NCBI RefSeq assembly: GCF_030272615.1
Contig: NC_081407.1
Location: 380,765,179 to 380,825,178 of the forward strand
Source: Cryptomeria japonica
Taxonomy: Eukaryota > Streptophyta > Pinopsida > Cupressales > Cupressaceae
Direction: 5' to 3'
DNA: 60,000 nt
A program made the translations under genes and the position numbers. Within the stretch, counting starts at the first letter, position 1. Each line of letters opens with the position of its first letter. Positions 31,719-44,030 of the stretch are shown here, piece after piece. A model generated the notes under the pieces. The model worked only from the letters and a program-made list of their open reading frames with translations. It was not told where the DNA came from and made no database searches.

Positions 31719-32719
31719 GCTGGATACTATTGGCCATCTATGGAAAAAGATTCCTACTACTTTGTCAGGAAATGCAAGAAATGTCAAGTTCACGGTGACC
31801 TGATACATGCACTAGCACAGGAACTGCAACCAATCACAACACCATGGCCTTTTTGTCAATGGGGCCTCGACCTTGTGGGTAAGATTCATCCATCTTCATC
31901 CAATGGCCATAAATTCATTATTACCGCCACCGAATATTTCACAAAGTGGATCGAAGCTGTTCCACTTACCCAAGTCACCGACAAGCAGATCGCCTCATTC
32001 ATCCTCAACTACATCATCTGCCGGTATGGTGTACCCATGTCCATCGTCACAGATAACGGTCTTCCTTTCAAAAATCAGGATGTCTGTGAACTTTGTGAGA
32101 AATTTCATATCCAACACCGCTTTTCCACTCCCTATTACCCACAAGGCAATGGTCAGGCCGAAGCATCCAATAAAAACATATTAAGAATCCTAAAGAAGAC
32201 AGTCAATGATGCCGGTCGTGATTGGCATGTTCAATTGAATCCAGCGCTATGGGCAATCGAACTAGCATTCGAACCCCTATAGGCGCAACTCCTTATTCAT
32301 TGGTCTATGGTGCAGAAGCTATCTTGCCTATTGAGGTCGAGATACCATCATTACGGGTTTCCTTGCACAATCTCATCGATGATGAAGCCTACAGAGTATC
32401 CCGTCTTCAGGACTTAGAGTTACTTGATGAGAAACGACAAGCTGCATACAATCACCTCAAAGCCTATCAGCAGCGCATGAGCAGAAGCTACAATCACCGA
32501 GTTAGACCTCGTACATTTGAGGTAGGTGATCTTGTTCTACGAGAGAATCCTCGCAACCAACCAAACAGAGAACATCAAGGCAAGTTTGAATCAAACTGGC
32601 TGGGCCCATATGTTGTCACTGCTATATTTGGGTCCGGGGCATATCAGTTGGCTACATCAGAAGGAGAACCGCTTGCAGATCCAATTAACAGCATGCACCT
32701 CAAACGGTTTTATACCTAA
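31719..32719 (+). pseudogene. pol: Integrase of element B, one frameshift
   Basis: Continues pol after the TGA at 31716. KCKKCQVHG completes the zinc site begun upstream (VHEGICRTH). DDE core intact: GLDLVGK, IVTDNGLPF and GQAEASNKN. One base is missing near 32255 (gcaatcg against gcatatcg in A), shifting the frame; the rest is open from 32222 on. The C-terminal part has RPRTFEVGDLVL and the GPY motif NWLGPYVV, and ends LKRFYT at TAA 32717-32719. No chromodomain. Confidence 0.88.
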
Positions 32720-35163
32720 GCTGTACAGAGCATCAGGCTCCCCTGCATACCAGAAAATACCAAAAACATTCAGAAAAATGTCCTGAAGAAAATCCAAAAA
32801 CATTCAAAAAAAAAGTAAAGAAAAATCATGCATCCAAACGGTGAACAAACACTCCGGTGGCACCTTGGGTAAGTACGATGGTGAAAACCTAGAAAACAGG
32901 TGCCACTCGTAAAGGCTATGGCTCCATTGTCTTTCAGACTTGTTGCGATCACATCTACTTCATACATACATCCATCCATTCATCAACCATGGCTTTTTAT
33001 TCCTCTGCAATTATGATAGTACTCCATACATCTTGCATCCCACTTTTTCATAGTCATGTCTAAAACTGGGGGCAATGCCCTTACAATCTGGATGATGGAA
33101 GTGGATTCTACATTGTCTTATGATTCATTAAGTTCTTCATTCAAAGCAATCGTCAAAAATCCACAAAAATTCAAAAATATCTCGCAAAATCCAAAAACAT
33201 TCAAAAATGACTCACAAAATCCAAAAACATTCAAAAACTATTACACAAAATCCAAAAACATCGAAAAACCCATCGAAAATCACACAAAAACATGGCAACA
33301 CCTTGTACATATTCATTCGAGCAGATGCAAAACCAACATTAACACAGTACTCACACAATGACCGTTTATCAATCGACCACACAATCCACATCCAACAAAT
33401 CAGAAACTATCTTTAAAAACAAGGATGCATCCTTCCTTACCAAAACAAAGACAAAAGTGACATTTTCTTTGACAAGAAAATTATGTTAAGCTATCAAATG
33501 CTTGGTTGATTCGTGAGTAATTCATTTGTTTATCTGTATCGGGATCTTTCAGCATTGTTTTGTATCATTTGCGCATTATTTCCGATGAAGTTCTAGGGCA
33601 TGTACTAATGGTGTCTACGTGGGAAGTTCCCCAAGCTATGTAATCTTATGCCAAATGTAGTCATAGATCACTACGGCTTGCTGACTACAGCGTATACCTC
33701 GACCATATGAGCATGAACCATTACCAAGGATCCATATTCTTTATTCTTTATGTATATACTGTTTGTTTGCATGTACAATGCTTTTTCTTTGGTTCCTCCT
33801 ACCTCATCCAAACTGGATAAAGGTTTTATCTCTTATTATGGTATGCACTTGTCTCAGGATATGATCAGTCTAAGATCAAGGAGGACGTTCCAAGTCATGC
33901 ATGAAAGGAGATAATCCTTGCTTGTTCCGCAAGCAATACTCAGGTCAACTTGATCCATTATATCAAGTTGCTTGTATTAACTTGCTATATCAAATCCATG
34001 TAAGAAATACTCTGGTCATCTTGAATCATTATGTCAAGATGCTTGTATTCTCTTCCAACATTTTAAAGCTCAATGATGAAAATAGAGCACTATGGATCGT
34101 CATTCCATCTCATCTGTATATACTGCATTCCGTTGCATTCCAACCATCCATACATTCATAATAGCTGCATATCATGCATACATAGTCATAATAATGCATA
34201 CTCTATTTTCCTCTTCTTCCATAGGAATGAGTCATAGGTCCTCCATTTCTTCTAACATCGACCCCCCCAACCCTCCCCATCTCGATAATCAACATCACAT
34301 ACCCTTCATTGTTTCCCATCAACCCAATCAAGCCACGTTCATCACCATCCATCTCTAATAGGAGGGATTGTGTTTCCCATCCTCATTCATCCACAAAATT
34401 AAGCCAGTTACTCTATCTACACAGATACATCGACTCACACACACCTAGACTATCAACAGATACTCCGATCAAGTATCTTCGGGTCTCAACAGGTAATCGA
34501 TTATGGTAATCCTAGATTACATCAGGCATTTATCATAATGACCTAGTCTCAATGGGGCTGCCATGATTCCCCACAACCATCCATCACATGCACACACTAT
34601 CAATTGATCAACCAATCAAACACAATCCAACGGACAATTACATCAATTGTCTACATCTCAACGAGTATTTTTCTTCATATACCTTGACTTCATCGAGCAA
34701 TTACATCAATTGTCTAAGTCACATCAGGTCACTTTGATTCACTTACTCAGACTTTATCATGTCCAAGCGACCAACTGACATTAACTGTCACGCTTTGACT
34801 TGACCGGGGCAATTAAACCGATTGCACCAGATTGTCCAACCAATTTTGATCAATTGTATAGCATCAATCCAAACCCCACACTACATCTGCTATGTATCTC
34901 TTGCATGACCTCAGGGTACTCGTTGGCTTGTTGTTTCTTCATATTCACTCCATTTTCTCCCATTCTTTCATCATTAGTTCTAATTTCTTCTATTCTACCT
35001 CCCCTCCGCTTTTCATTCTTTTTCGAGAGATCGCCCGATTTTTCAAAAAAAATTCGGCCCATCTCTCGAGGGGGCATACCGCCCATTAAATTTACATTTT
35101 ATGGGGCATTTCTTCACACCTATTTTTCTTTCTTTGCAACGACGCGATAAACCGCACCGTCTC
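32720..35163 (+). other. 3' non-coding region of element B
   Basis: 2.4 kb without a credible gene. Contains a minisatellite at about 33145-33275, the block conserved with A and C near 32820-32950, and caattgtctaa repeats near 34640-34710. Confidence 0.7.
33145..33275 (+). repeat. Minisatellite in 3' region of element B
   Basis: Units of about 27-30 bp based on cacaaaatccaaaaacattc; counterpart of the arrays in A and C. Confidence 0.65.
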
Positions 35164-35176
35164 AAAGAGGGGCAAA
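35164..35176 (+). other. Polypurine tract of element B
   Basis: aaagaggggcaaa immediately before the LTR. Confidence 0.85.
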
Positions 35177-37135
35177 TGTAGTCACATAAATCTGTCCACT
35201 TAATTAAATGAATACTTAGTATTTATTTGATTATTTAACCATCAATTAATGAATTAATTAAATTAATATTTAATTAATTCATCTTAACCCTCTTCTCCAA
35301 TTAATTAAATAAATTATTCAATTTATTTGATTTAATTCACTTAACCAAATTCATACCATTAATTAAATAAATAAATCATATTTGTTTAATTAAATCTTCT
35401 CTCACATTTAAATAAATTAATATTTATTTAAATCCTCCAAAATCCCACCTCTCACATTTAAATAAATTAATATTTATTTAAATCCCCCAAAATCCCACCT
35501 CTCACATTTAAATAAATAAATCATTTATTTAAATCACCTTTATCCTCCACCCACTTGTATTTTCCTACAAAAGCAAGTTGCACAATTATTTTAAATAAAT
35601 AATTTATTTAAATCACCTTTATCCTCCACCCACTTGTATTTTCCTATAAAAGCAAGTTGCACAACTATTTTAAATAAATTATTTATTTAAAATCCTATTT
35701 ATCCTCACCCACTTGAAACCTTTAATGGTTTCCCTTAAAGTATTCAAACTTGATGGCTTTAAAGTCTTCAAACTTGATGGCTTCCTTCTATAGTCTTCTT
35801 AAGACTTTAATGGTTTTCCTTAAAGTCTTCAAGCCTTTAATGGTTTCCCTCAAAGTCTTCAAGCATTTTAATGTTTTATCTTCCTTTTTCTCATTTAAAT
35901 AAATTAATATTTATTTGAATATTTATCCAAATACAACTTGCACACATTTATTGAAATAAATGAATTTTTATTTTAATAAAATTCTATTTTCCCTCACCCA
36001 CCAAATCCACTTGCAAAATCTAATCCCCTTCTAGATTCTTCTAACCCCTTCCTATTAACTTAATCCATCCCCTAATTATTGTCACATTCCTAAGCAAAAT
36101 GGAGTCACTTCTCAAAGCCTAAAAGTCTTTGATAACCATTAAAGGCTTTCAACCTTCAACCACTAAATGTCTCAAAGTCTTGGATAACCTTTGAAAGCTT
36201 CCAACCTTCAACCACTAAATGGCTCAAAGTCTTTGATAACCATTGAAGGCTTTCAACCTTCAACCACTTAATCCCCAAAGTCTCCAATAACCATTAATGG
36301 TTACCTCAAACCCTCCCACATGGTTAAAATATTTGTTTTGACTCAACCTCTACCCAACCCAAGGGTCTCATCAAGCCTTTAATGCTTTGACCATGATTAT
36401 CTCTTAATCATTTGCACAAAGGTTTATCCTTGCATTAACTCCTAATCCAGTGGGTAATCCTAATTTAGGTTTGATCCTTACCTTCTAGAGAACCATGAGG
36501 TCTCCTCAGGCATTTAATGTCTCCAACCTCTTCTCTCAACCCAATCTTATGTTGACACTTGTCACCATTTCATTGGTGCAAATTGTGCACATGGATCCAC
36601 AAATTTCAAGCTTGACACTTGATTAAACCTTTCAATCCTGGCCATCCATTGCTCCATTTTTCCTATAAGTAGAGCCCATTCCTTCATAATCCAGATCCTG
36701 AAAACTTGTATGCATTTAGGCTATAGACATTTTTAGAGAGCATTTAGCATAAGCAATCTAACATCTTATCATTTTTGGTTAAAATATATCATTTTAGCAT
36801 CAATAGCATAGTATTTAGCTTTTCATTTCATATTTGAGGCTTAATATTAAATCTCAATCCTCCATAAGTATCCATAGTGCAAAAAGCTGCTGAGAGCTAC
36901 ACTATTTTGGAACTTGGAGAGGAGAGGAACAAGGGAGAAGGAACTAAGAGTATGTTAGGAGGTATTTGGAGATGCCTCATCATATTTGCTTTGATAGTTA
37001 AATATGCTTGCATGCTTGTAGTCTCTCTTTTGGTATGCCTTTTTAGATTAGTTTTCGATTGACTAACACTAATGTTTTGTGTGTTTTTGTGTTATTTGAT
37101 CATAGACTAATCTTGTGCCATTTAGAAGGGCATCA
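35177..37135 (+). repeat. 3' LTR of element B, 1959 bp
   Basis: Same length as the 5' LTR with about 18 substitutions. TATA box altered to TATAAGTA at 36664. Confidence 0.97.
36877..37062 (+). CDS. LTR small ORF, copy in B 3' LTR
   Basis: 61 codons; differs from the 5' copy by two adjacent-region substitutions in the hydrophobic part (IMIAL to IIFAL) that keep its character. Confidence 0.38.
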   Translation: MQKAAESYTILELGEERNKGEGTKSMLGGIWRCLIIFALIVKYACMLVVSLLVCLFRLVFD

Positions 37136-37140
37136 ACAAC
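37136..37140 (+). repeat. Right target duplication of element B
   Basis: acaac, identical to 20733-20737. Confidence 0.95.
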
Positions 37141-37181
37141 AATACTCTAATGCTTCCTTCTTTGCTTGAGGAGAAGGGTTC

Positions 37182-37189
37182 TATTTATA
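37182..37189 (-). promoter_or_regulatory. TATA box of C 3' LTR
   Basis: tatttata on the plus strand (TATAAATA on minus). The insertion of B lies about 50 bp downstream of it in the LTR sense. Confidence 0.65.
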
Positions 37190-37970
37190 GAAAAAATGGG
37201 GAAATGAAGGGTTAAGATTGAGAAATCTTAAAAATGGTTAGGATTGAAAGATATTCAATCCATGTGAGACTTGCAACCCAATCCCATGTTGACAAGTGTC
37301 ACCATGAGGAGGCTTGAGAGGAGAGATAAGGAGCATTAAATGCTTGAGGGGACATTATGGTTACCCTAGGGGGTTGGGTTAGGGTTAGGTTAATTGATAT
37401 GCCTTTTATCCAAGGGATAAATGAATGTGCAAGGGTTAAATGGTTACTTTAGTCAAAGAAATAAATGCTTTGAAGAGACCCATGAGTCAAAAGGATGGTT
37501 AAGTTAGAGGAAAGTATCTAACCAAAGGCAAAAGTTGAGTTAACCATAAATGGTTATGTAAAAGCCTTTAGTGGCTTGGAAGACTTTAGAGGTTAACCAT
37601 TTAAAGACATAAAGCCTTTAATGGTTATTGAAGACTTTGGAGGTTTTTGAGAAGTGACTTCCTTTTATTTAGGAATGTGACAATGATTAGGATAGGATTA
37701 GGTTAATTGGAAGGAGTTAGAAGAATCTAGAATGAATTTAGGCATGCAAGTGGATTTTGGAGGAGAATGCAAGAGGGAGGAATTTTAGGATTTTCAATTA
37801 AAATAAAATCATTTATTTCAATTAAATGGTGTAATTTGCATTTGGATAGATATTTAAATAAATATTAATTTATTTAAATGTGAATGTGAATTTTGGATCT
37901 AAATAAATCTTAATTTATTTACATGAGAAAAAGGAAGATAAAGCATTAAATGCTTGAAGACTTTGAGGGA

Positions 37971-38160
37971 AACCATTAAAGGTTTAAGAAGACTCTAGAA
38001 GGAAGCCATTAAGTTTGAAGACTTTAAGGGAAACCATTAAAGGTTTAAGAAGACTCTAGAAGGAAGTCATTAAGTTTGAAGACTTTAAGAGAAACCATTA
38101 AAGGTTTGAGAAGACTCTAGAAGAAAGCCATTAAGTTTGGAGACTTTAATTGAAACCATT
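37971..38160 (-). repeat. 61-bp tandem repeats in U3 of C LTR
   Basis: aaccattaaaggttt recurs at 37971, 38032, 38093 and 38154, an exact 61-bp period, each unit with gactctagaag and tttgaagac. Similar arrays lie in the C 5' LTR (51238-51440) and in the A LTRs. Confidence 0.85.
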
Positions 38161-38586
38161 AAAGGTTTCAAGTGGGTGAGGATAAATCGGATTTTAAATA
38201 AATAATTTATTTATTTAAAATAGTTGTGCAACTTGCATTTATAGGAAAATGCAAGTGGGTGGAGGATAAAGGCGATTTAAATAAATGTAAATGTTAATTT
38301 ATTTAAATGTGAGAGATGGGATTTTGGGGGATTTAAATAAATATTAATTTATTTAAATGTGAGAGAAGATTTAATTAAACAAATATGATTTATTTATTTA
38401 ATTAATGGTCTGAATTTGGTTAAGTGAATTAAATCAAATAAATTGAATAATTTATTTAATTAATAGGAGAAGAGGGTTAAGATGAATTAATTAAATATTA
38501 ATTTAATTAATTATTGATTGATGGTTAAATAATCAAATAAATACTAGATATTCATTTAATTAAGTGGACAAATTTATGTGACTACA

Positions 38587-38599
38587 TTTGCCCCTCTTT
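38587..38599 (-). other. Polypurine tract of element C
   Basis: Same 13-base purine-rich tract as A and B, read on the minus strand. Confidence 0.8.
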
Positions 38600-40865
38600 G
38601 AGACGGTGTGGTTTTATTGTGTCGTTTCAAAGAAAGAAAGATAGGTATGAAGAAATATGCCCCATAAATGTTAATTTAGTGGGTGGTATGCCCCCTCGAG
38701 AGATGGGCCAATTTTTTTTGAAAAATCGGGCAATCTCTCAAAAAAGAGAAAGAAGTTGGGGAGAGGTAAAATAGAAGAATTTAGAAGTTAGGGTGAAAGA
38801 ATGGAAGAAAACAGAGTGAATACAGAGAAATGGAAAGCCTCGAAAGTACAGGGGGTCACAGTGCAAATGTAGTGTTTGTTCTTTTGATTGATATTGTACA
38901 ATTGATGAAAATGGTTGGACAATCTGGTGCAATCGGTTTAATTGCCCCGGTCAAGTCAAAGCGTGATAGTTGATGTCATTTGTTTGCTTGGACAAGATAA
39001 ATTCTGAGTAAGTGAATCAAAGTGACCTGTTGTGACTTAGACAATTGATGTAATTGCCTGATGAAGTCAAGGTATCTAAAGAAAAATACTCGTTGAGACT
39101 TGAGACAATTGATGTAATTGTTTGTTTTGATTGTGCTTGATTGGTTGATCAATTGATAGTGTATGTGTTGTGATGGATGGTTGTGGTGAATCATAGAAGC
39201 CCCATTGAGACTAGGTCATTATGATAAATGCTTGTTGTTGTCTACGAGTACCATGATCGATTACCTGTTGAGACCCAAAGATACTTGATCAAAGTATTTG
39301 TTGATACTCTAGGTGTGTGTGAGTTGATGTGCCTGTGTAGATAGAGTAACTTGCTTGATTGCATGGATGACTTAGGATGGGAAGCGCAATCCCTCCTGTT
39401 AGAGAATGGATGGTGATGAACGTAGCTTGATTGAGTTGATGGAAAATGATGAAGGGATTATGATGATGTTGATGATCAAGATAGGGAGGGTGAGGGGGGG
39501 GATTCGATGTTAGATAGAAAAAATGGAGGACCTATGACTCATTCCTATGGAAGAAGAGGAAAATAGAGTATGCACCCATTGTCATTACTATGTATGAATG
39601 ATATGCAGCTATTTATGAATGTATGGATGGATGGAATGCAACAGAATGCAATATATACAAATGAGATGAAATGACGATCCATAGTGCTTTATTTTTCATC
39701 ATTGAGCATGGTAGTATCAATCTTGGACGAGGCAGTAGGAACCAAGTTTGGAGCATTGTCCCTGCAAATAAGCAGCATAAATAAATAAAGAATATGGACC
39801 GTCCATAATGGTTCATGCTCATATGGTTGAGGTATACGCTATAGTCAACAAGTCGTAGTGATCCATGACTGTATTTTGCATAATATCACGTAACTTAGTG
39901 AAATTCCCACGTAGACACCATTAGTGCATGCCCCAAAACTTCATTGGGATAATTCACAAAAGACATACAAACAATTCTTAGGAACCATCCCGACCACTCT
40001 AATCACTTGTGGATATCCCAGAGTAGCGTAGGAACCTGATATAAATGAATAAATAACCTACAAATCAACCAAATACTTGATAGCTTAAACATAATTTTCT
40101 TGTCAAAGAAAATGTCATCTTGTCTTTGTTTTGGTAAGGAAGGATGCATCATTGTTAAGAGAGTTTGTGTGTAGATGTTGATTGTTTGGTTGATATGATA
40201 AGTGATCATCGTTTGAGTATTTCACAATGTTTGTTTGGTATCTGCTTGAATGTGTATGTACAAAAGTGTTGCCATGTTTTTGATTGATTTTTTATGTTTT
40301 CTAATGTTTTTGGATTTTGTGAGTGTTTTTTGAATGTTTTTAGAATTTTGTGACATTTTTTAATGTTTTGGGATTTTGTGAGACAGTTTTGAATATTTTT
40401 GGAATTTTGTGATACATTTTTTAATGTTTTTGGATTTTGTGAGTGGTTTTGAATGAAGAACTCAATGAATCACAAGTAATGTTGAATCCACTTCCATCAA
40501 ATAGGTTAAGGGCATTTCCCCCAGCTTAGACATGACTATGAAAAAGTGGGATGCAAGACGCATGAAGTACTATCCTTGATTGCAGATCAATAAAAAGCCA
40601 TGGTTTGATTGATGGATGAGTGGATGTAATGAATGTGATCGCAACAAGTCTGAAAGACAATGTAGCCATAGCATTTACGAGTGGTGCCTATTTGCCAGGT
40701 TTTCACCATCGCACTTACCCAAGGTGCCACCAGAGTGGTTGTTTACCATTTGGATGCATGATTTTTCTTTACTATTTTGATGTTTTTTGTATTTTCTTCA
40801 AGACATTTTTTGGAATGTTTTTGGTGGTTTTCTGATATGTATGGGAGCATGATGCTTTGTACAAC
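38600..40865 (-). other. 3' non-coding region of element C
   Basis: No credible gene. Minisatellite at 40290-40455 and the block shared with A and B near 40620-40770. Confidence 0.65.
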
Positions 40866-42000
40866 TTATGTATAAAACCTTTTGAGGTGCATGTTGTTGA
40901 TCAGATTTGCTAGCAGTTATCCTTCTGACGTAGCCAACTGCTATGCCCCGAACCCAAATACAACAGTGATAACATATGGACCCAACCATGTTTGATTCAA
41001 ACTTTCCCTGATGTTCTTTGTTTGGTTGGTTACGAGGATTTTCTAAAAGAACAAGATCATCTACCTCAAATGTACGAGGTCTAACTCAATGATTATAGCT
41101 TCTGCTCATGCGTTACTGATAGGCTTTGAGGTGATTGTATGCAGCTTGTCGCTTATCATCAGGTAGCTCTAAGTCTTGGAGACGTGAGACTCGGTATGAT
41201 TCGTCATCTATGAGATGATGTAAGGAAACCCACAGTGATGGTATCTCAACCTCAATAGGTAAGATACCTTTTGCACCATAGACCAATGAGTAGGGAGTTG
41301 CGCCTATAAGGGTTCGAATGCTAGTTTGGTATGCCCATAGTGCTAGATTCAATTGAACATGCCAATCATGGCCGGCATCATTGATTGTCTTCTTGAGGAT
41401 TCTTAATATGTTTTTGTTTGATGCTTCGGCCTGACCATTTCCTTGTGGGTAATAGGGAGTGGAAAAGCGGTGTTGGATATGAAACTTCTCACAAAGTTCA
41501 CAGGCATCTTGATTCTTGAAAGGAAGATCATTATCTGTGATGATGGACATGGGTACACTATACCAGCAGATGATATAATTAAGGATGAATGAGACGATTT
41601 TCTTGCCGGTGACTTGGGTAAATGGAACAACTTCGATCCACTTTGTGAAGTATTCGGTGGTGGTAATAATAAATTTGTGGTCGTTGGATGAGGATGGATG
41701 GATCTTACCCACAAGGTGAAGTCCCCATTGACAAAAAGGCCATGGTGTTGTGATTGGTTGCAATTCCTGTGCTAGTGCATGTATCAGATCTCCATGAACT
41801 TGGCATTTCTTACATTTTCTAACAAAATAGTAGGAGTCTTTTTCCATGGATGGCCAATAGTATCCAGTGCACATGAGTTTCTTGGCTAGTGATGGACTGC
41901 TTGCATGCGTTCCACAAATTCCTTCATGTACCTCTTCCAATGCCTTTGTTATCTCATCATGTTCCAAACATCAAAGGAAAGTACCATCAAGACTATGTCG
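40866..42000 (-). pseudogene. pol: Integrase of element C
   Basis: VHEGICGTH, KCKKCQVHG, then GLHLVGK (first catalytic Asp changed to His), IITDNDLPF and GQAEASNKN. Open from 41967 to 41113, then interrupted by a stop near 41088; the C-terminus is recognisable down to LKRFYT-like sequence with TAA at 40866-40868. Not functional, given the lost Asp. Confidence 0.85.
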
Positions 42001-42229
42001 GTATAGGGTTTCATCAATAATGGTATATCGAGCAGTTTGGCAAATGAAGGTTTTACGTTGGTTATTCGATTGGTTAGGAGGAAGTGTGTGATCATGTAGG
42101 TAGGTGTAGAATTCACCATACCATGGGGATTCAAAACTGATAAGGCGACATATTATCTCAAATTCAGGGATATCATAAGCGGGAATCCAAACTATTCGAC
42201 CAAGAACTCGTAGTGTGTTGAATTATGTG

Positions 42230-42722
42230 GAAGATCTAGGAGAGATGCAATGGTAGCCATAGCGTCAGCAGCTCAATTCTGATCTCTAGGTATCTGCTCA
42301 AAGGTGATAATAGTAAATGATGCCTTTAAACTGTTCACCATTTACTTGTATGGCATGAGTTTGTCATCCTTGGTCTGATATTCATCTGTTGCTTGTCGAA
42401 TGACCAATTGGGAGTCGCCATATACTTTTATTTCTTGTAACTTCCATTGTATGGCTAGCCTGAGTCCTGTGATCAAGGCCTCATATTCAGCTATGTTGTT
42501 TGTGCATGGAAATGTGAGCCTGCAATACTTTGGGATGTTGTCACCTTGAAGTGTGATAAACATAATGCCTGCCCCCGAGCCACGCCTAGTGTATGAACCA
42601 TCAAAGTATAGTTTCCATGGTTGTGCTACTGTGATCATGAATATCTCTTCATCAAGAAAATTGGAAATGAGGGGATGATCACCTATGAGTGGTGCATCGA
42701 CCAACTGATCTGCAATGACTAG
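42230..42722 (-). pseudogene. pol: Second (archaeal-type) RNase H of element C
   Basis: KLYFDGSYTRRGSGAGIMF, NNIAEYEALI, YGDSQLVIRQ and, after stops, AADAMA near 42260. All four acidic positions are kept. Confidence 0.75.
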
Positions 42723-44030
42723 TCATTTGATAGCCTTACGGTCCACATACTCAATGTCAAATTCACTTAGAATCATCACCCATTTGGCCAAGCGGCCTGT
42801 CAATGCTTCTTTGCTGAGTAAGTACTTGGGTGTATCGATCTTTGCAATGAGTTGTACTTTATGTGTCAATAGATAGTGCCTCAGTTTAGTGGTTGCCAAG
42901 ATCATTTCTAGGCAAGCTCGCTCAATAGGGGTGTAATTGAGTTCATAGCCAACTAGTGTGTGAGAGATGTAGTAAACAACACACTCTTTCCCTTCTCCAT
43001 TATGTTGTGCTAGTAGTACACCCAATGCTATATTTTTTGTTGAGATATATAGTAATAGAGGCTTACTCAGATCCAGTGGGATTAGCAATGGCATATTCAT
43101 GAGATAGTCTTTAAGCATCTGGAATGCTTGCTAGCATCTGGTATCCCATTGAAAGCAGATGTTCTTGTGTAGTAGGTGTGTAAAGGGGTGACACTTATCT
43201 GCCAGTTGTGCAATGAATCTTTGAATGGATTGTAGCCACCCTTGTAGTGTCCTTAGCTGACTAATGTTGATGTTCTTTGGTGGTGGCATGTCCATGATTG
43301 CTTTAACCTTTGCTGGGTCGACCTCAATGTCTTTTCTTGAGACAATGTATCCTACAAGCTTCCCTGAGGTTACTCCAAAGACATATTTCTTTGGGTTGAG
43401 TTGAACATGATATTGTTCCAATCTATCAAAGATTTTCTCTAATATGTCCAAATGACCTTCTCTTGTGAGTGATTTTGCCAATAAGTAGTCAACATAATCT
43501 TCCATTATAGTATGCATCATGTCATGGAAGATGGTGGTCATTGCTCATTGATAGGTCGCTTCTGCATTCTTTAGACTGAAAGACATTACATTCTAGCAGT
43601 ATGTTCCCCATGGACATGTGAAGGTTGTCTTATGTTGATCTTTTGGTGTGATCTTTATCTGATTGTATCCTGAAAATCCATCCATGAGTGAAAGCATGGC
43701 ATGTCCTGCTATTAGGTCCACTATTATGTCGATGTTTGGTAGGGGAAGTCATCTTTAGGACATGTTTTGTTTAGATCTCTGAAGTTCGTACAGATACGGA
43801 TGCCCCCATTTGGTTTTTTGAAAGGCACCCTATTGGAGATCCAATCTGCATAATCAATTGGTCTAATAAAACCAACACCTAGGAGTTTCTTAAGTTCTGC
43901 TTTGACTAGTACTTTAATCTGAGGATGCATCTTGCGAAGTTTTGGCTTGACGGGTTTGGCTCCTTCTGCTACTGTGAGGTGATGCATGACTAAATCAGGA
44001 TCAAGACTAGGCATGTCTGTATATGACCAT
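42723..44030 (-). pseudogene. pol: Reverse transcriptase and first RNase H of element C
   Basis: DFRDLNKTCPKDDFPYQ, then frame disruptions near 43740-43550, TTIFHDMMHTIMEDYVDYLL (catalytic box YVDY at 43485-43496, second Asp lost), LNPKKYVFGVTSGKLVGY and the RNase H remnant LLLYISTKNIALGVLLAQHN. Three separate open pieces: 44014-43724, 43541-43131 and 43118-42723. Confidence 0.83.

Larger units (their letters stand above)
20738..37135 (+). mobile_element. Element B: complete, nearly intact Tat-type LTR retrotransposon, 16.4 kb
   Basis: Two LTRs of exactly 1959 bp, with about 18 differences by eye (about 0.9%) and no indels, flanked by perfect acaac duplications. PBS 22699-22718, ORF1, one gag-pol frame of about 2,430 codons with three TGA stops and one 1-nt deletion, PPT 35164-35176. 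It is the youngest element here. The LTR family differs from that of A and C (longer, different U3), but the internal proteins are close. It lies in the R region of C's 3' LTR. Confidence 0.97.
37136..38586 (-). repeat. C 3' LTR, U3 part, cut off by element B
   Basis: Reverse complement of the A-type LTR from its TGTAGTCAC start (38586) down to the insertion point of B. Holds four 61-bp tandem units at 37971-38160 and a TATA box at 37182-37189. Confidence 0.93.
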
